Positions 42,982 to 52,327 of a stretch of DNA of 64,000 nucleotides are shown one piece after another. The notes under the pieces are model-generated. The model was not told where the DNA came from, did not search any database, and saw only the letters and a list, made by a program, of their open reading frames with translations. The stretch is from Desulfobacula toluolica Tol2 (GTDB lineage: Bacteria; Desulfobacterota; Desulfobacteria; Desulfobacterales; Desulfobacteraceae), in NCBI RefSeq assembly GCF_000307105.1, contig NC_018645.1:717001-781000 (forward strand). Direction: 5' to 3'. Every line of letters starts with the position of its first letter. The first letter of the stretch is position 1. The translations under genes were made by a program, and so were the position numbers.

Positions 42982-43809
42982 TTAAAAAATGTAAACAAGC
43001 CGCAGATATGTCCAGGAGCCTTTTGTGAAAGCTTCAGACTCTACGTCATGCATGTAGCGCAAATTGACCATTAGATTTTCCTGCAGTGCGTAGCCCAGGT
43101 TAAAGCCCAGTTTTAAATTTTCTCCCTGGGTGCCGTCAAGGGAGACGCCCTTGGATTCAATATCGTCAAAGTCTTTCCACCAGGCACCTTGAATTCCGAC
43201 ACGAAACTTTTCCGTAACCGCATAGGCAACCGCCGCCTCAAGCTCAATCGCATCCGAGACATCGGCACCAGTGGCATCCTCGTCTTTTTGCCAGTAATTT
43301 AAGCAGACATCCAGGGAATAGGGGCCGGGATACCAGCCAAAGGCGACCTGGTGTTGAAACCACCAGGAATCATTGCTGACGTCATCGGAACCGGTAGGGG
43401 TATAGGCAAATTCCCAGAAAGAGAGAAACAGCTGGTCTTCAAAATTCTCATACAGGAAGATAAAAGGGCCGACTACTAAATCCCCCACACCCGTTGCCGT
43501 GTCTGCACCATCGGTGGCAATGTCTAAAAGCGGGACAACGGCATTGACCCCCCAGGTTTTTCCCCATACTTTTCCCGCAAAATAAACAGGTCTGAATGCG
43601 GCATAGGCAACATCGACGCCGATATCCACTGTGGTGCCGTCTTCGGTTTCATATTCCGGCAAATGCTGATAGCCAAAATAGTTGATAAGGACTTTGGTTC
43701 CCACAGGCGCGGAACTATTGTCCAGAGGGTCTAATACATCTGCCTGACAGATGGTACTGATTGCCATAAAAAATAAAATGCTGCATAAACACGTTAATCG
43801 TTTTTTCAT
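42982..43809 (-). CDS. outer-membrane beta-barrel protein (phenol-degradation MetA/transporter-like)
   Basis: The frame is open from 43887, but ATG 43809 gives a clean signal peptide (MKKRLTCLCSILFFMAISTI, cleaved after CQA), so that start is chosen; 275 residues. The mature protein has alternating beta strands (GKVWGKTWGVNAVVPLLDIA, LKLGFNLGYALQENLMVNLR) and ends in a Phe (RLVYIF), the outer-membrane assembly signal. It resembles the MetA-pathway phenol-degradation/SphA-like barrel family, probably a channel for hydrophobic or amine substrate. It is not part of the classical qhp set but lies between qhpD and qhpC on the same strand. Confidence 0.78.
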   Translation of the reverse strand: MKKRLTCLCSILFFMAISTICQADVLDPLDNSSAPVGTKVLINYFGYQHLPEYETEDGTTVDIGVDVAYAAFRPVYFAGKVWGKTWGVNAVVPLLDIATDGADTATGVGDLVVGPFIFLYENFEDQLFLSFWEFAYTPTGSDDVSNDSWWFQHQVAFGWYPGPYSLDVCLNYWQKDEDATGADVSDAIELEAAVAYAVTEKFRVGIQGAWWKDFDDIESKGVSLDGTQGENLKLGFNLGYALQENLMVNLRYMHDVESEAFTKGSWTYLRLVYIF

Positions 43810-43858
43810 GAAATTGCTCCTGCAAACCGTTAAGAGTTTATCCGTTCTTTTTACCCGA

Positions 43859-45316
43859 TCAAACCAGCGGGTTAAACAAGGGTTCATGCCCTCTGAGCAT
43901 GGAAAGTTTATCCAGAAAAGAGGGGGCTTGTTTCATTAATCTGCCATACACATTCAGCCCTGTGGCAATCCAGGTTTTAATCCATTGGCAATAATGCAGA
44001 TTGGGCAACAATAGATCACCTTCCCTGATTTTTGCCTCGTGGTAACACCCCCCTGCACAGATGGAGGCGGCCCAGCATCCTTTGCAGTCGCTTTTTTTGT
44101 CCAGTCCCGCGTCCAGCCTGAATGTTCCAAGCTTTTCCCGGTCAAGGCCGTCAAAGATATCCCCCATCCGGGCGGAATCATCATGGGTCAGTCTCTGGCA
44201 CAGGAAAAGACCGCCTTTGGGATCAACTGAAAACATGCCGATCCCTGCGCCGCAAGGGTATTGTTTTACTTCCCCCTCATGCAGCGTTACCAGCAGGTCC
44301 ACCAGATTGGTGAATCCCAGGAATTCATCTTTCAGGGCAAGGTTGATGAATGTCTCGGACAGGTGTACAAATTGTTCAAGTAAGGACGTCATCTGGTGGG
44401 CATCCAGTTGAAAATCCGTATCCATGGTCGTGACCGGTGCAAACCCGACTTCTGAAAATCCAAGACCCAGAAGATGGTAAAGGGTTCTTGAAATATCCTT
44501 TGCGTCTTTTGCCAGCGTTACCCTGGCCACCACAGGTTTCGGGTTTTCTTTGCCGAGAAATTTTTTTATTTTCGGCAGGATGACTTTATAGGAGGGAGAA
44601 CCGTCAGGAAACTGCCTGAAACGATCATGCACCGCTTCAAGCCCATCCAGGCTGACCGTGGTGCCGATTTTGTTTTCATTCAGGAAGTGTATGGCTTTAT
44701 CCGTTAAAAGCGTGCCATTGGTTGTCATGGCATATTCGATGGTTTTAGCGTTTTCCCGTGCTTTTTCATTTGCATAGGTGACGGTTTTGGAAATGAGGTT
44801 TAAATTGAGCAGGGGTTCTCCCCCGAAAAAGACCAGAACAAGCTCCTCAAGTCCCCTTGAATGCTCAAATAAAAAATCAACTGCTTTTTTTGCCACCTTA
44901 AACTCCATTGACAAATCCGGTGTTTTGTTCAAACCCAATGATTTGTTTGTGTTTTCGGGATTGTGATAGCAATAATGGCATCCCAGGTTGCAGGCTTCCG
45001 TCACATGAAGCACCAGTGTTTTTAAGGGAATCTCAGGAAAATGTTGCAAGGGTTTGTTTTCAGGCAGTTCTTGTGGCGCCAGAACCCGGTTCTTTGCAAG
45101 ATCGTTCCATAAGCTGTCTTTATCGCTCCGGGTTCCTTTTAAAATGGAATAAACGTCTTGTTTTGTGAACGTGCGCTGACTGATGTCATGATTAAGAATG
45201 GCCTGTGTTTCAGATCCGGTTTCAATTTCAAATATGGAACCTGTCTGTGTCATAAAAACAAACTCATTCCCATTGGCCTGAAATCTTTTATGGTCGGCAA
45301 TTTTCATCATTTCCAT
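43859..45316 (-). CDS. qhpD: radical SAM/SPASM enzyme, QhpD-like thioether-forming maturase
   Basis: 485 residues. The radical SAM cluster motif is CNLGCHYC (Cys109, 113, 116), followed by the GGEPLL motif. The C-terminal SPASM region has CKGCWAASICAGGCYHEA and HYC for auxiliary clusters. QhpD forms the three Cys-to-Asp/Glu thioethers in the gamma subunit in the cytoplasm. It begins 8 bp after the alpha-subunit gene, the arrangement seen in qhp operons. Its 3' end overlaps only the unlikely upstream part of the barrel protein frame. Confidence 0.92.
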   Translation of the reverse strand: MEMMKIADHKRFQANGNEFVFMTQTGSIFEIETGSETQAILNHDISQRTFTKQDVYSILKGTRSDKDSLWNDLAKNRVLAPQELPENKPLQHFPEIPLKTLVLHVTEACNLGCHYCYHNPENTNKSLGLNKTPDLSMEFKVAKKAVDFLFEHSRGLEELVLVFFGGEPLLNLNLISKTVTYANEKARENAKTIEYAMTTNGTLLTDKAIHFLNENKIGTTVSLDGLEAVHDRFRQFPDGSPSYKVILPKIKKFLGKENPKPVVARVTLAKDAKDISRTLYHLLGLGFSEVGFAPVTTMDTDFQLDAHQMTSLLEQFVHLSETFINLALKDEFLGFTNLVDLLVTLHEGEVKQYPCGAGIGMFSVDPKGGLFLCQRLTHDDSARMGDIFDGLDREKLGTFRLDAGLDKKSDCKGCWAASICAGGCYHEAKIREGDLLLPNLHYCQWIKTWIATGLNVYGRLMKQAPSFLDKLSMLRGHEPLFNPLV

Positions 45317-45324
45317 GACGTATC

Positions 45325-46962
45325 CTATTTCAAGTGAGTTATATAATCCGGGACCGTCACGGCAAGGCGGACCCTGTCCGTAAGTTGTCTGCCCTGGTCT
45401 TCAAACATTGCATTTACGGCAATGAGGCCAACACCTTCTCTGTTCTGTTTTCTTGTCTTTATGGGACCATAGGTTGATGTCGGGGTGTAAAGTCCGTTGA
45501 TTAACGGTACATTCAGATATGCCATATCATCATCGTCTTCACGGGTTTTTTCTTCTTCCAGTTCCCATTGGGCGGTTACAGGGTCCAGAACCAGGTCATC
45601 CGAGGTTCCTTGTTTTCCATCCGCTCCAAAATTGATTCCCCTGGCAACAAACTGAACGCCCTGGGGAGGATATGCGGCACCGCTGCTGACCCGTGCCCGT
45701 CCGATCCTGGGCGATACGCTGATGGCATCTATCTTGTCAAAAATTTTGAGACCTTTAAAATTCAATTTTTTAACGCTTACATCTGCCAGGCCGGTGGCGG
45801 CACCGGCTGCCACAATGACATTGCAGACCAGTTCCGAAGAATTTGTTTTTACGAGGCTTGTCACGGTGATATTGGGATCTGAAAATCGAACGTCGGTTTT
45901 TGAAATGTTTTCAGAAAGCCCAACCCCCACCAGTGTCAATGTCTGTTCCGTGCCGGGAAGCACCCTTAATGACTGTGGGAACGAGGCTATAATTTTTGGC
46001 GCACTGGTGGTTTTATAAAAAGCTTCATTGCCATAGGCATTTGAATCCTGAACAACCGTCCACCATTTTCCCTTAAATCCCATTGTGTCGGCATTAAGAT
46101 CAAACACGCCTTCGACTCTTCCGGTAAGAGGCGTAGGTGCCAGTGCATATCTTAAATGATACTCACTGAAAAGTGTGCCTTCACCCTTTGTGGAAATATT
46201 GAGGCCGCTTTTGTATTGAATCTTTTTTTCAATGAAATATTCGTCTTCACCCTTGGCCAGGTTGGGCTCAATGGTATAAACTCCTTGATAATATCCCATG
46301 CCGGGCTGATATCCCGCCACATTCCACTGCCCTGTCAGATCCTGGTCTTTTCTGTTTTTAAGCCATTTTTTATACTCCGGGGTGTCAAAGGCAAATAATT
46401 TGGACAGGGGTTCATTCAGCGCTTCGGATTCCTTGTACCAGTCCATTTCACGCATCTGGGGAATGACGGTAGGATAGTATCCAAGATGAAGGTTCCTGTT
46501 TTCATTCCATTGATCTTTTGTCATTTTGTGGGATGCGATCTTGCCAAAGGTATGGCATCTGACACAGGCCGTATAGATCCTTGTTTCCAGGTCATTTTTC
46601 GGAATTTCCCGGTATTGGCTGTTTTCATCACTGTTTAAATAAGCAACTTTGTCGGATTCTTCAGGGGTAAGGCAAAGGGTTTTACTCAACTCCTTTATGA
46701 CGGGGTAGAACTCTTCGTCTTCCAGGGGCGCACTGTTCAGGCGGATCATCCGGTCGACCACGACTTTCCATTCTTCCGTCGATTTTCTTGTCTCTTCAAT
46801 CACTTCAAGGCGGCCTTTGGTATCCGGCTTATGGCAGGCGGCACATTTTTGCCTGACCATGGAAGTGTCCCCAAATAAGACATCTCCATAGACGGTAGAT
46901 CCTGCAAGTGGATAAATACCCAGCAGGACGAACATCGTACTTAATCGAATTAATTTTCTCAT
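45325..46962 (-). CDS. qhpA: quinohemoprotein amine dehydrogenase alpha subunit (diheme)
   Basis: 545 residues. A signal peptide ends near STVYG-D. The N-terminal diheme domain has CAACH (40-44) and CVRCH (133-137). Three Ig-like/beta domains follow (about 200-545, LTGQWNVAGYQPGMGYYQGV..., LPGTEQTLTLVGVGL), as in the family. The hemes accept electrons from CTQ and pass them on, here probably to the membrane multiheme cytochrome. It is the first gene of the operon. The 970 bp upstream to the divergent reverse transcriptase gene hold a possible sigma-54 site and inverted repeats but no gene. Confidence 0.93.
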   Translation of the reverse strand: MRKLIRLSTMFVLLGIYPLAGSTVYGDVLFGDTSMVRQKCAACHKPDTKGRLEVIEETRKSTEEWKVVVDRMIRLNSAPLEDEEFYPVIKELSKTLCLTPEESDKVAYLNSDENSQYREIPKNDLETRIYTACVRCHTFGKIASHKMTKDQWNENRNLHLGYYPTVIPQMREMDWYKESEALNEPLSKLFAFDTPEYKKWLKNRKDQDLTGQWNVAGYQPGMGYYQGVYTIEPNLAKGEDEYFIEKKIQYKSGLNISTKGEGTLFSEYHLRYALAPTPLTGRVEGVFDLNADTMGFKGKWWTVVQDSNAYGNEAFYKTTSAPKIIASFPQSLRVLPGTEQTLTLVGVGLSENISKTDVRFSDPNITVTSLVKTNSSELVCNVIVAAGAATGLADVSVKKLNFKGLKIFDKIDAISVSPRIGRARVSSGAAYPPQGVQFVARGINFGADGKQGTSDDLVLDPVTAQWELEEEKTREDDDDMAYLNVPLINGLYTPTSTYGPIKTRKQNREGVGLIAVNAMFEDQGRQLTDRVRLAVTVPDYITHLK

Positions 46963-47051
46963 GAATCCTTTCTCCTTAAGATTAAAACGTATTAAAGTTT
47001 ATCAAAGACCCGATCCAGATCTTTATTGAGCATGCCTGAAAAAGGGTAATT

Positions 47052-47066
47052 ACAAGTTGTATGCCA
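47052..47066 (-). promoter_or_regulatory. possible sigma-54 promoter upstream of qhpA
   Basis: Minus strand TGGCAT-ACAAC-TTGT resembles TGGCAC-N5-TTGC with the right spacing, except the -12 GC reads GT. It would start transcription about 75 bp upstream of the qhpA ATG. Only one mismatch is in an important position, but chance occurrence is possible. Further upstream, 47372-47412 carries the inverted pair cgggtcttt / aaagacccg. Confidence 0.3.
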
Positions 47067-47933
47067 TCTTGGTGATACGGATGATGCAGGAGGTAGAAGA
47101 CTTTTGGGCAAGTTGCTGAAAATATGGAACATAGATCATATGATTTCGTTTGTACAAAAGACTTTTAAAACGTGTTTCTATAAAATCCAAAGGGGTTTAA
47201 TTGTGTTTCTTGAACAGGATGCGGGAAAAGTCCATATTTTTGGATTTTTGAATCCCTTTTAAAAAAATAGACAGAAAAATGTGTTGCCGGATATTCCCGG
47301 CAATACAGCGAAACACAGGCAATTCAAGCTGAATAAAAGGAGTGTCCAAAAATTTGGACAGGAGTAACCGGGTCTTTGGATGTTTGATTATGGCCCGTGA
47401 AAAAAACAAAGACCCGTTTTCAACAAAACCCGGGCTTCGTGGACAAAAGTCCTTGCTGCTGTCGATCCTAAGAAATTCGTTAAACTGTGTTCTGAATTGC
47501 CAGAATTACTTCTTGAATAAAATTTTTATCTATGTAAAGTGTTCCTAACAGAGTGATTGATTTTTCTTTTTTTAAAAAGGATTTCGGGATTTTCAACATG
47601 ATATTGGATTCGGATAATATGAAAATGGTAAGGGTATACAGTTAGGATTTTACAGGCTTGATCTGGATACCACCACCAAATTATTGATAGCATGAATGAT
47701 ATCCAGATCTTCACATTTGCTTGTTAGTGTTAATACTAAATTTTGGAAAGCTTGCATGCGTTAATATTGTGGCATGATGACATTTTAGCAAGCCACAGCA
47801 TCGGAAGAAGGGCATAATCATGTTTTTAATTGACATGTCCTTTAATGGGTAACCCGGTATCATTCTTCAAAGAGGATTTCGTGGAGAATTATAAATGATT
47901 GGATTGATAAAATTTATGTAACTGGAATATATT

Positions 47934-50864
47934 ATGCGGATTAGTATAAATACCGATTTTGAAAATAGAGACTTAGTTTTAGATGCTTATCGTAAATTAA
48001 AGCAAAACACATATCATGACACAGTAAATCTGTTTCTTAGAAAAAGAATTGCTGAATTTGAAACATCTAAAAATTTTGAACAGCAAATAGATAAATTAAC
48101 AGAATATGTATCCGATTTAAAAAATGATTCAGATAAAATTCCTTCTGATGGTATTTTAAATACACTTTTAAAAAAAGTAGATGTTTTATCTCTTCCCAAA
48201 AAGATTAAAAATGATAACAATAGCAACTCAAAAGGCATTTTTATTTCAAATGATAGAAGCCAGGTTGACTACGATCTTGAAAGTGTAAATTACTTTATAG
48301 ATGCGCCTATTGCTTTGTTTATTTTGGATGTCATCTGGAGTTTGAAAGCAGGTGTTATTCTTGATAGAACATTACATGAAAATTGCCTTGGTAATCGATT
48401 AAAACATTTTGAAGATGATAAATATAACAAATCCTCACCGTTGTTCAAAATATTCCATACTCAATATAAAGATTGGCGGGATAATGCTCTTAAATGTGCA
48501 TTGAATGAACTTGATAATAAGAAAGATATATTATTTATCGGGTTGGATATTAAAGAGTGTTACTATCATTTAGGAACGGATTGGAAGGGGATTAAAGATT
48601 ATCTTAAAAAATCTGTTGTTGATCAAAGTGAGCTTGTTTTTCTTCAAAGTTTAACAAATGTGCTTCGTGAAATTTATACGAAATATCATCAAATAAGCTC
48701 TCCTTTGCTAGAGAAAACACATAAATCCGCTTCAGAAATTCAGGGTTTGCCTATAGGATTAACATCTTCTCAAATTATTGCAAACTGGATGCTTAAAAAT
48801 TTTGATGATAAAGTAATAAAAAAACTACAGCCATCTTATTACGGGCGGTATGTTGATGATATACTGATTGTTATGCAATCTCCTGACAAAGAAATTATTC
48901 AAGGGAAAAACGATACACTAATTAAAGAACTATTTGTAAAAACAGGGTTGTTGGAGCAAAAAAAGAACAAGACCGATTCAGATAAACCCACTGAGTTTAT
49001 TTTAAGTGTTTTAAAAAATCTTGAAATCCAACAAGAGAAATTTGTGATCCAGCATTTTGATCATAAACATAGTCGTGCAGGATTAAGCGAATTTAAACGT
49101 GAAATTGATGAACAAGCCAGTGAATTTCGTTTTTTACCAAGAGGGGATGACCACCGCGGATTGGATGAGTGCGCTTTTGATATTCAATATAAAGGCTCCA
49201 TTAATAAATTACGTAGTGTGATTGGGCTTGAGGAAAACAGTACAGAATTGTCAAAATATCTATCCCGCAAAATTACACAACATCGTTTATGTTCTGATGA
49301 ATCAGTGTCTGAACATATTGATCAGTTATTTCGGTTTTACAAAGGGAGAAATATTTTTGATTTTTGCAGGTTATGGGAAAAAGTATTTATATTGTTCCTG
49401 ACAAATAACAGGGAAGCCGATTGCGCAAAATTTTATAATACCTGCAAGGTAACAATAGAGAAATTAAAGTATAACGATGATGAAATTTTAAAGAAAGTTA
49501 CCAATGATGCAAATTTGTATCTGAACGCTTCTCTTTCATTGACATTAGCTTTACGAGAGAAAGATGTTTTAAAAAATTTAAAATCAAAAAACCTGAAAAA
49601 AATCATCAACCCTGGAAAGAATAAAATAAAGATGATTCAGGATTTAATGATATCATTTCGTGAATCAAACATGCTCAGGCATCATTTTGTATCATCTCCG
49701 TTACTTAATTACACCGATTATTCAGGTAATTATTTAGAGTTTTCTCCGGCAGAATATAAAGGTCTTGAACTATCTGATAAAAAAGAAAAGTTCTCACCAA
49801 GGTATATTCATAATGATGAACGGAAATTGTTTGATATCTTCGATAAAATAACTCAAATTGAAAAAGGCAAGCCCTTAGAGTTTTTATTGGATGAAAGTAA
49901 TGAAAATGTTCCATTTGTTAAACACAATTCTGATACATCAATTCCTGATACATCAATTCCTTTTATTGATGTATGTTTTAAAACTCCAGCAAAAGAAAAC
50001 ATAAGGATTGGGATCGTAAATCTTAGGGTTCCTGAAGAGGATATTGGAAAAAGTTATCATCCTCGTAAAAAACCAAATGTCAGTATGGATAGGCAGAGTG
50101 TCCTTTATGATTTAATAAATGAAGCCATAAAAAAACCAAAATGCGACCTGGTTGTATTTCCGGAGTTAAGTATACCGTTAAAATGGCTATCCCTAATGAT
50201 TAATCAGGCAAGGAAAAATCAAATCGGTTTGGTTTTTGGCTTAGAATATTGGGTGGTTGATGATGTTGCCCTGAATTTAATTGTAACTGTTTTACCCTAT
50301 AAAAAAGATGGTCAATATTTATCAACCTTTGTTTCGCTTCGAATAAAAAATCATTATGCTCCTTTAGAGGAATTCAATCTGAAGAGCGTTGGGTATTCAC
50401 TCCCTGAAGTTAAAAAGTATTATGAAAAGTATTGCTGGAACGGTTGCGCTTTTTCTGCATACTATTGTTTTGAACTGGCAAATATTCACCATCGGGGACT
50501 TTTTCGTTCTGAACTTGATTTTTTAATTGCATCTGTCTGGAATAAGGATATTAAATATTATTCCAATATTATAGAATCTGTATCCAGAGATTTACATTGT
50601 TATGTTATTCAGTCTAATACTTCACATTATGGTGATTCGCGAATAACAGCTCCTCAAAAAAATGAGGTTATGGATTATGTTCGTGTCAAAGGCGGTACGA
50701 ATCCAACCCTGTTAAAATCTAACTTAAATCTTGAAAAATTAAGAAATTTTCAGAGCAGTTTATATAGGCCTGATGATAAATCCTTTAAACCAACGCCTGC
50801 GGGATATAATCATGATAAAGCACGAAATAGAGCTCGGTGTGAAGTTTGTAAGTATCAATTATAG
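47934..50864 (+). CDS. reverse transcriptase-nitrilase fusion (DRT class 1, UG1/UG5-like)
   Basis: 976 residues. The RT domain (about 115-360) has LFIGLDIKECYYHL (motif A Asp), QGLPIGLTSSQIIANW (motif B) and YYGRYVDDILIV (motif C, Asp308-Asp309). The C-terminal domain (about 695-976) is a carbon-nitrogen hydrolase with a plausible Glu744 (VVFPELS), Lys805 (RIKNHYAP) and Cys845 (AYYCFEL) triad. RT-nitrilase fusions are the class 1 defence-associated reverse transcriptases that give phage resistance. The stop codon lies in the IS3 end; removing the IS (3-bp target aat) changes only the last residue or two, so the gene is effectively intact. Confidence 0.85.
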   Translation: MRISINTDFENRDLVLDAYRKLKQNTYHDTVNLFLRKRIAEFETSKNFEQQIDKLTEYVSDLKNDSDKIPSDGILNTLLKKVDVLSLPKKIKNDNNSNSKGIFISNDRSQVDYDLESVNYFIDAPIALFILDVIWSLKAGVILDRTLHENCLGNRLKHFEDDKYNKSSPLFKIFHTQYKDWRDNALKCALNELDNKKDILFIGLDIKECYYHLGTDWKGIKDYLKKSVVDQSELVFLQSLTNVLREIYTKYHQISSPLLEKTHKSASEIQGLPIGLTSSQIIANWMLKNFDDKVIKKLQPSYYGRYVDDILIVMQSPDKEIIQGKNDTLIKELFVKTGLLEQKKNKTDSDKPTEFILSVLKNLEIQQEKFVIQHFDHKHSRAGLSEFKREIDEQASEFRFLPRGDDHRGLDECAFDIQYKGSINKLRSVIGLEENSTELSKYLSRKITQHRLCSDESVSEHIDQLFRFYKGRNIFDFCRLWEKVFILFLTNNREADCAKFYNTCKVTIEKLKYNDDEILKKVTNDANLYLNASLSLTLALREKDVLKNLKSKNLKKIINPGKNKIKMIQDLMISFRESNMLRHHFVSSPLLNYTDYSGNYLEFSPAEYKGLELSDKKEKFSPRYIHNDERKLFDIFDKITQIEKGKPLEFLLDESNENVPFVKHNSDTSIPDTSIPFIDVCFKTPAKENIRIGIVNLRVPEEDIGKSYHPRKKPNVSMDRQSVLYDLINEAIKKPKCDLVVFPELSIPLKWLSLMINQARKNQIGLVFGLEYWVVDDVALNLIVTVLPYKKDGQYLSTFVSLRIKNHYAPLEEFNLKSVGYSLPEVKKYYEKYCWNGCAFSAYYCFELANIHHRGLFRSELDFLIASVWNKDIKYYSNIIESVSRDLHCYVIQSNTSHYGDSRITAPQKNEVMDYVRVKGGTNPTLLKSNLNLEKLRNFQSSLYRPDDKSFKPTPAGYNHDKARNRARCEVCKYQL

Positions 50865-51075
50865 TGGACCCCAATGTCAAGACAGTTTTTCATTCAATTT
50901 AAGCGTCATTTTCCATTTTGAAAATGTTCGTAATTCTGTGTCACGGTTCGGCGTTCAGATTTGCTTCGGCGACTAGCGGAAGTGGAAACCAGGCCCTGAG
51001 AATGGGCACCCCAAAATCTGCCCGTCGGAAGGTGTTGGTTTCCGCTGGAGCGGGTTTTTCGGTACATCGTTTTCA

Positions 51076-51966
51076 TCATCCCACCAACCTCAACTGATTT
51101 TTACCATAATATATTTCGGCTGGCGTTTGCCCGTTAAAACTCTGGTGAGGTCGTTCATGGTTGTAAAAATTGAAATATTTTTTCAAGGACTTGCGCAGCT
51201 GCTCAACGGATTGAAATTCGTTTACATAAATTTCTTCATATTTCACGCTGCGCCATAGCCGTTCTATGAAAATATTGTCCATACACCGGCCTTTCCCATC
51301 CATACTGATTTTAATGTCCTTATCTTTCAATACTTTTGTAAACTCGTGACTTGTGTATTGAGATCCTTGATCCGTGTTGAATATATAGGGGGTCCCATGA
51401 CATCGCAGTGCCCTTTCCAGAGAGGATATACAAAATTCCTTGTCCATGGTTATAGAAAGTTCCCAAGAGAGGACATAACGACTATGCCAGTCCATGACCG
51501 CCGTCAAATAAACGAAACCACCAGAAAGTGGGATATAGGTTATATCCGTAGACCACACCTGATTTGATCTGGTTACATCAAAAGTTCTCAAAAGATATGG
51601 ATACACTTTATTTTGGGGATGAGCCTTACTGGTATTCGGCTTCGGTGCAATGGATTGAATTCCCATTTTCCGCATCAATCGCTGAACCCGTTTTCGGTTA
51701 ATCTTATATCCTTTGCGTCTCATAATATTGCGCATTTGGCGGGTACCATAGAACGGATGATCAGTATATTCAATGTCAATGAGTTTCATTAGCTCAAGAT
51801 TTTCAGGCGTTTCCTGTTCCCCCCGGCTTTCACGGTAATAGCTGGAACGAGGCAGTCCTATCAACTCACATTGCCTTTGAATACTGATTTTAGAGTGCTT
51901 GGATTGAATTCGCTGTTTTTTTTCTTCAATACTCATTAAAGGTGTCCGGTGTTTTTTTTTAACCAA
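51076..51966 (-). CDS. IS3 family transposase OrfB
   Basis: 296 residues. HTH_21 and rve integrase domains: QRQCELIGLPRSSYYRE, WSTDITYIPLSGGFVYLTAV (first Asp), FNTDQGSQYTSHEF (second Asp) and DNIFIERLWRSVKYEE (Glu). Complete DDE set. It overlaps orfA by 31 bp at an A-rich stretch where -1 frameshifting normally makes the OrfAB fusion. Confidence 0.93.
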   Translation of the reverse strand: MVKKKHRTPLMSIEEKKQRIQSKHSKISIQRQCELIGLPRSSYYRESRGEQETPENLELMKLIDIEYTDHPFYGTRQMRNIMRRKGYKINRKRVQRLMRKMGIQSIAPKPNTSKAHPQNKVYPYLLRTFDVTRSNQVWSTDITYIPLSGGFVYLTAVMDWHSRYVLSWELSITMDKEFCISSLERALRCHGTPYIFNTDQGSQYTSHEFTKVLKDKDIKISMDGKGRCMDNIFIERLWRSVKYEEIYVNEFQSVEQLRKSLKKYFNFYNHERPHQSFNGQTPAEIYYGKNQLRLVG

Positions 51967-52217
51967 TCCAGTTCAACCTGGAGTTTACCAACCGTTTGAT
52001 AAAGACAGTCTCGCTCAATTTCGGCTTCTTTGGTTTGTTTTGCCTTGCTATTGCCAAAAACCAATGGCAGGGCTTCTATGGCTTCCTTTTTCCACCGATT
52101 TACAAGACTAGCATGAATGCCGAACTCAGAGGCTATCTCATTGACAGTTTGATTTCCTTTTATGGCTGCCAATGCGACCTTGCTTTTTAATTCTTTACTG
52201 TAGTTTTTTCGTTTCAA
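51936..52217 (-). CDS. IS3 family transposase OrfA
   Basis: 93 residues: HTH (KSKVALAAIKGNQTVNEIAS, EFGIHASLVNRWKKEA) followed by a leucine-zipper-like helix (ECLYQTVGKLQVELDWL region). DNA-binding part of the transposase. Confidence 0.92.
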   Translation of the reverse strand: MKRKNYSKELKSKVALAAIKGNQTVNEIASEFGIHASLVNRWKKEAIEALPLVFGNSKAKQTKEAEIERDCLYQTVGKLQVELDWLKKNTGHL

Positions 52218-52278
52218 AATATCCCCTTTCTGGACTGTTATATTTTATCTTAACACATTGTCCAGTTTTCGGGGTCCA

Positions 52279-52290
52279 CTATAAATCTAC
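52279..52290 (+). repeat. 12-bp direct repeat flanking IS66 copy 2, left
   Basis: ctataaatctac, identical to 54646-54657. Its first five bases are the end of the IS3, so IS66 arrived after the IS3. Confidence 0.85.
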
Positions 52291-52327
52291 GTAAGCGATG
52301 TTTTAACCCCACTCAGGGGGCGGAAGG

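Larger units (their letters stand above)
50860..52283 (-). mobile_element. IS3 family insertion sequence
   Basis: Ends tatagtggacccc (50860) and ggggtccactata (to 52283) form a 13-bp perfect inverted repeat. The flanking aat (50857-50859 and 52284-52286) is a 3-bp target duplication. It carries orfA and orfB in overlapping frames. It sits at the last codon of the reverse transcriptase gene. Confidence 0.88.

Noticed and set aside
47197-47714. Short frames in the spacer between qhpA and the reverse transcriptase gene
   Set aside because: Low-complexity translations, no ribosome-binding sites and no family motif; the region is better read as regulatory.
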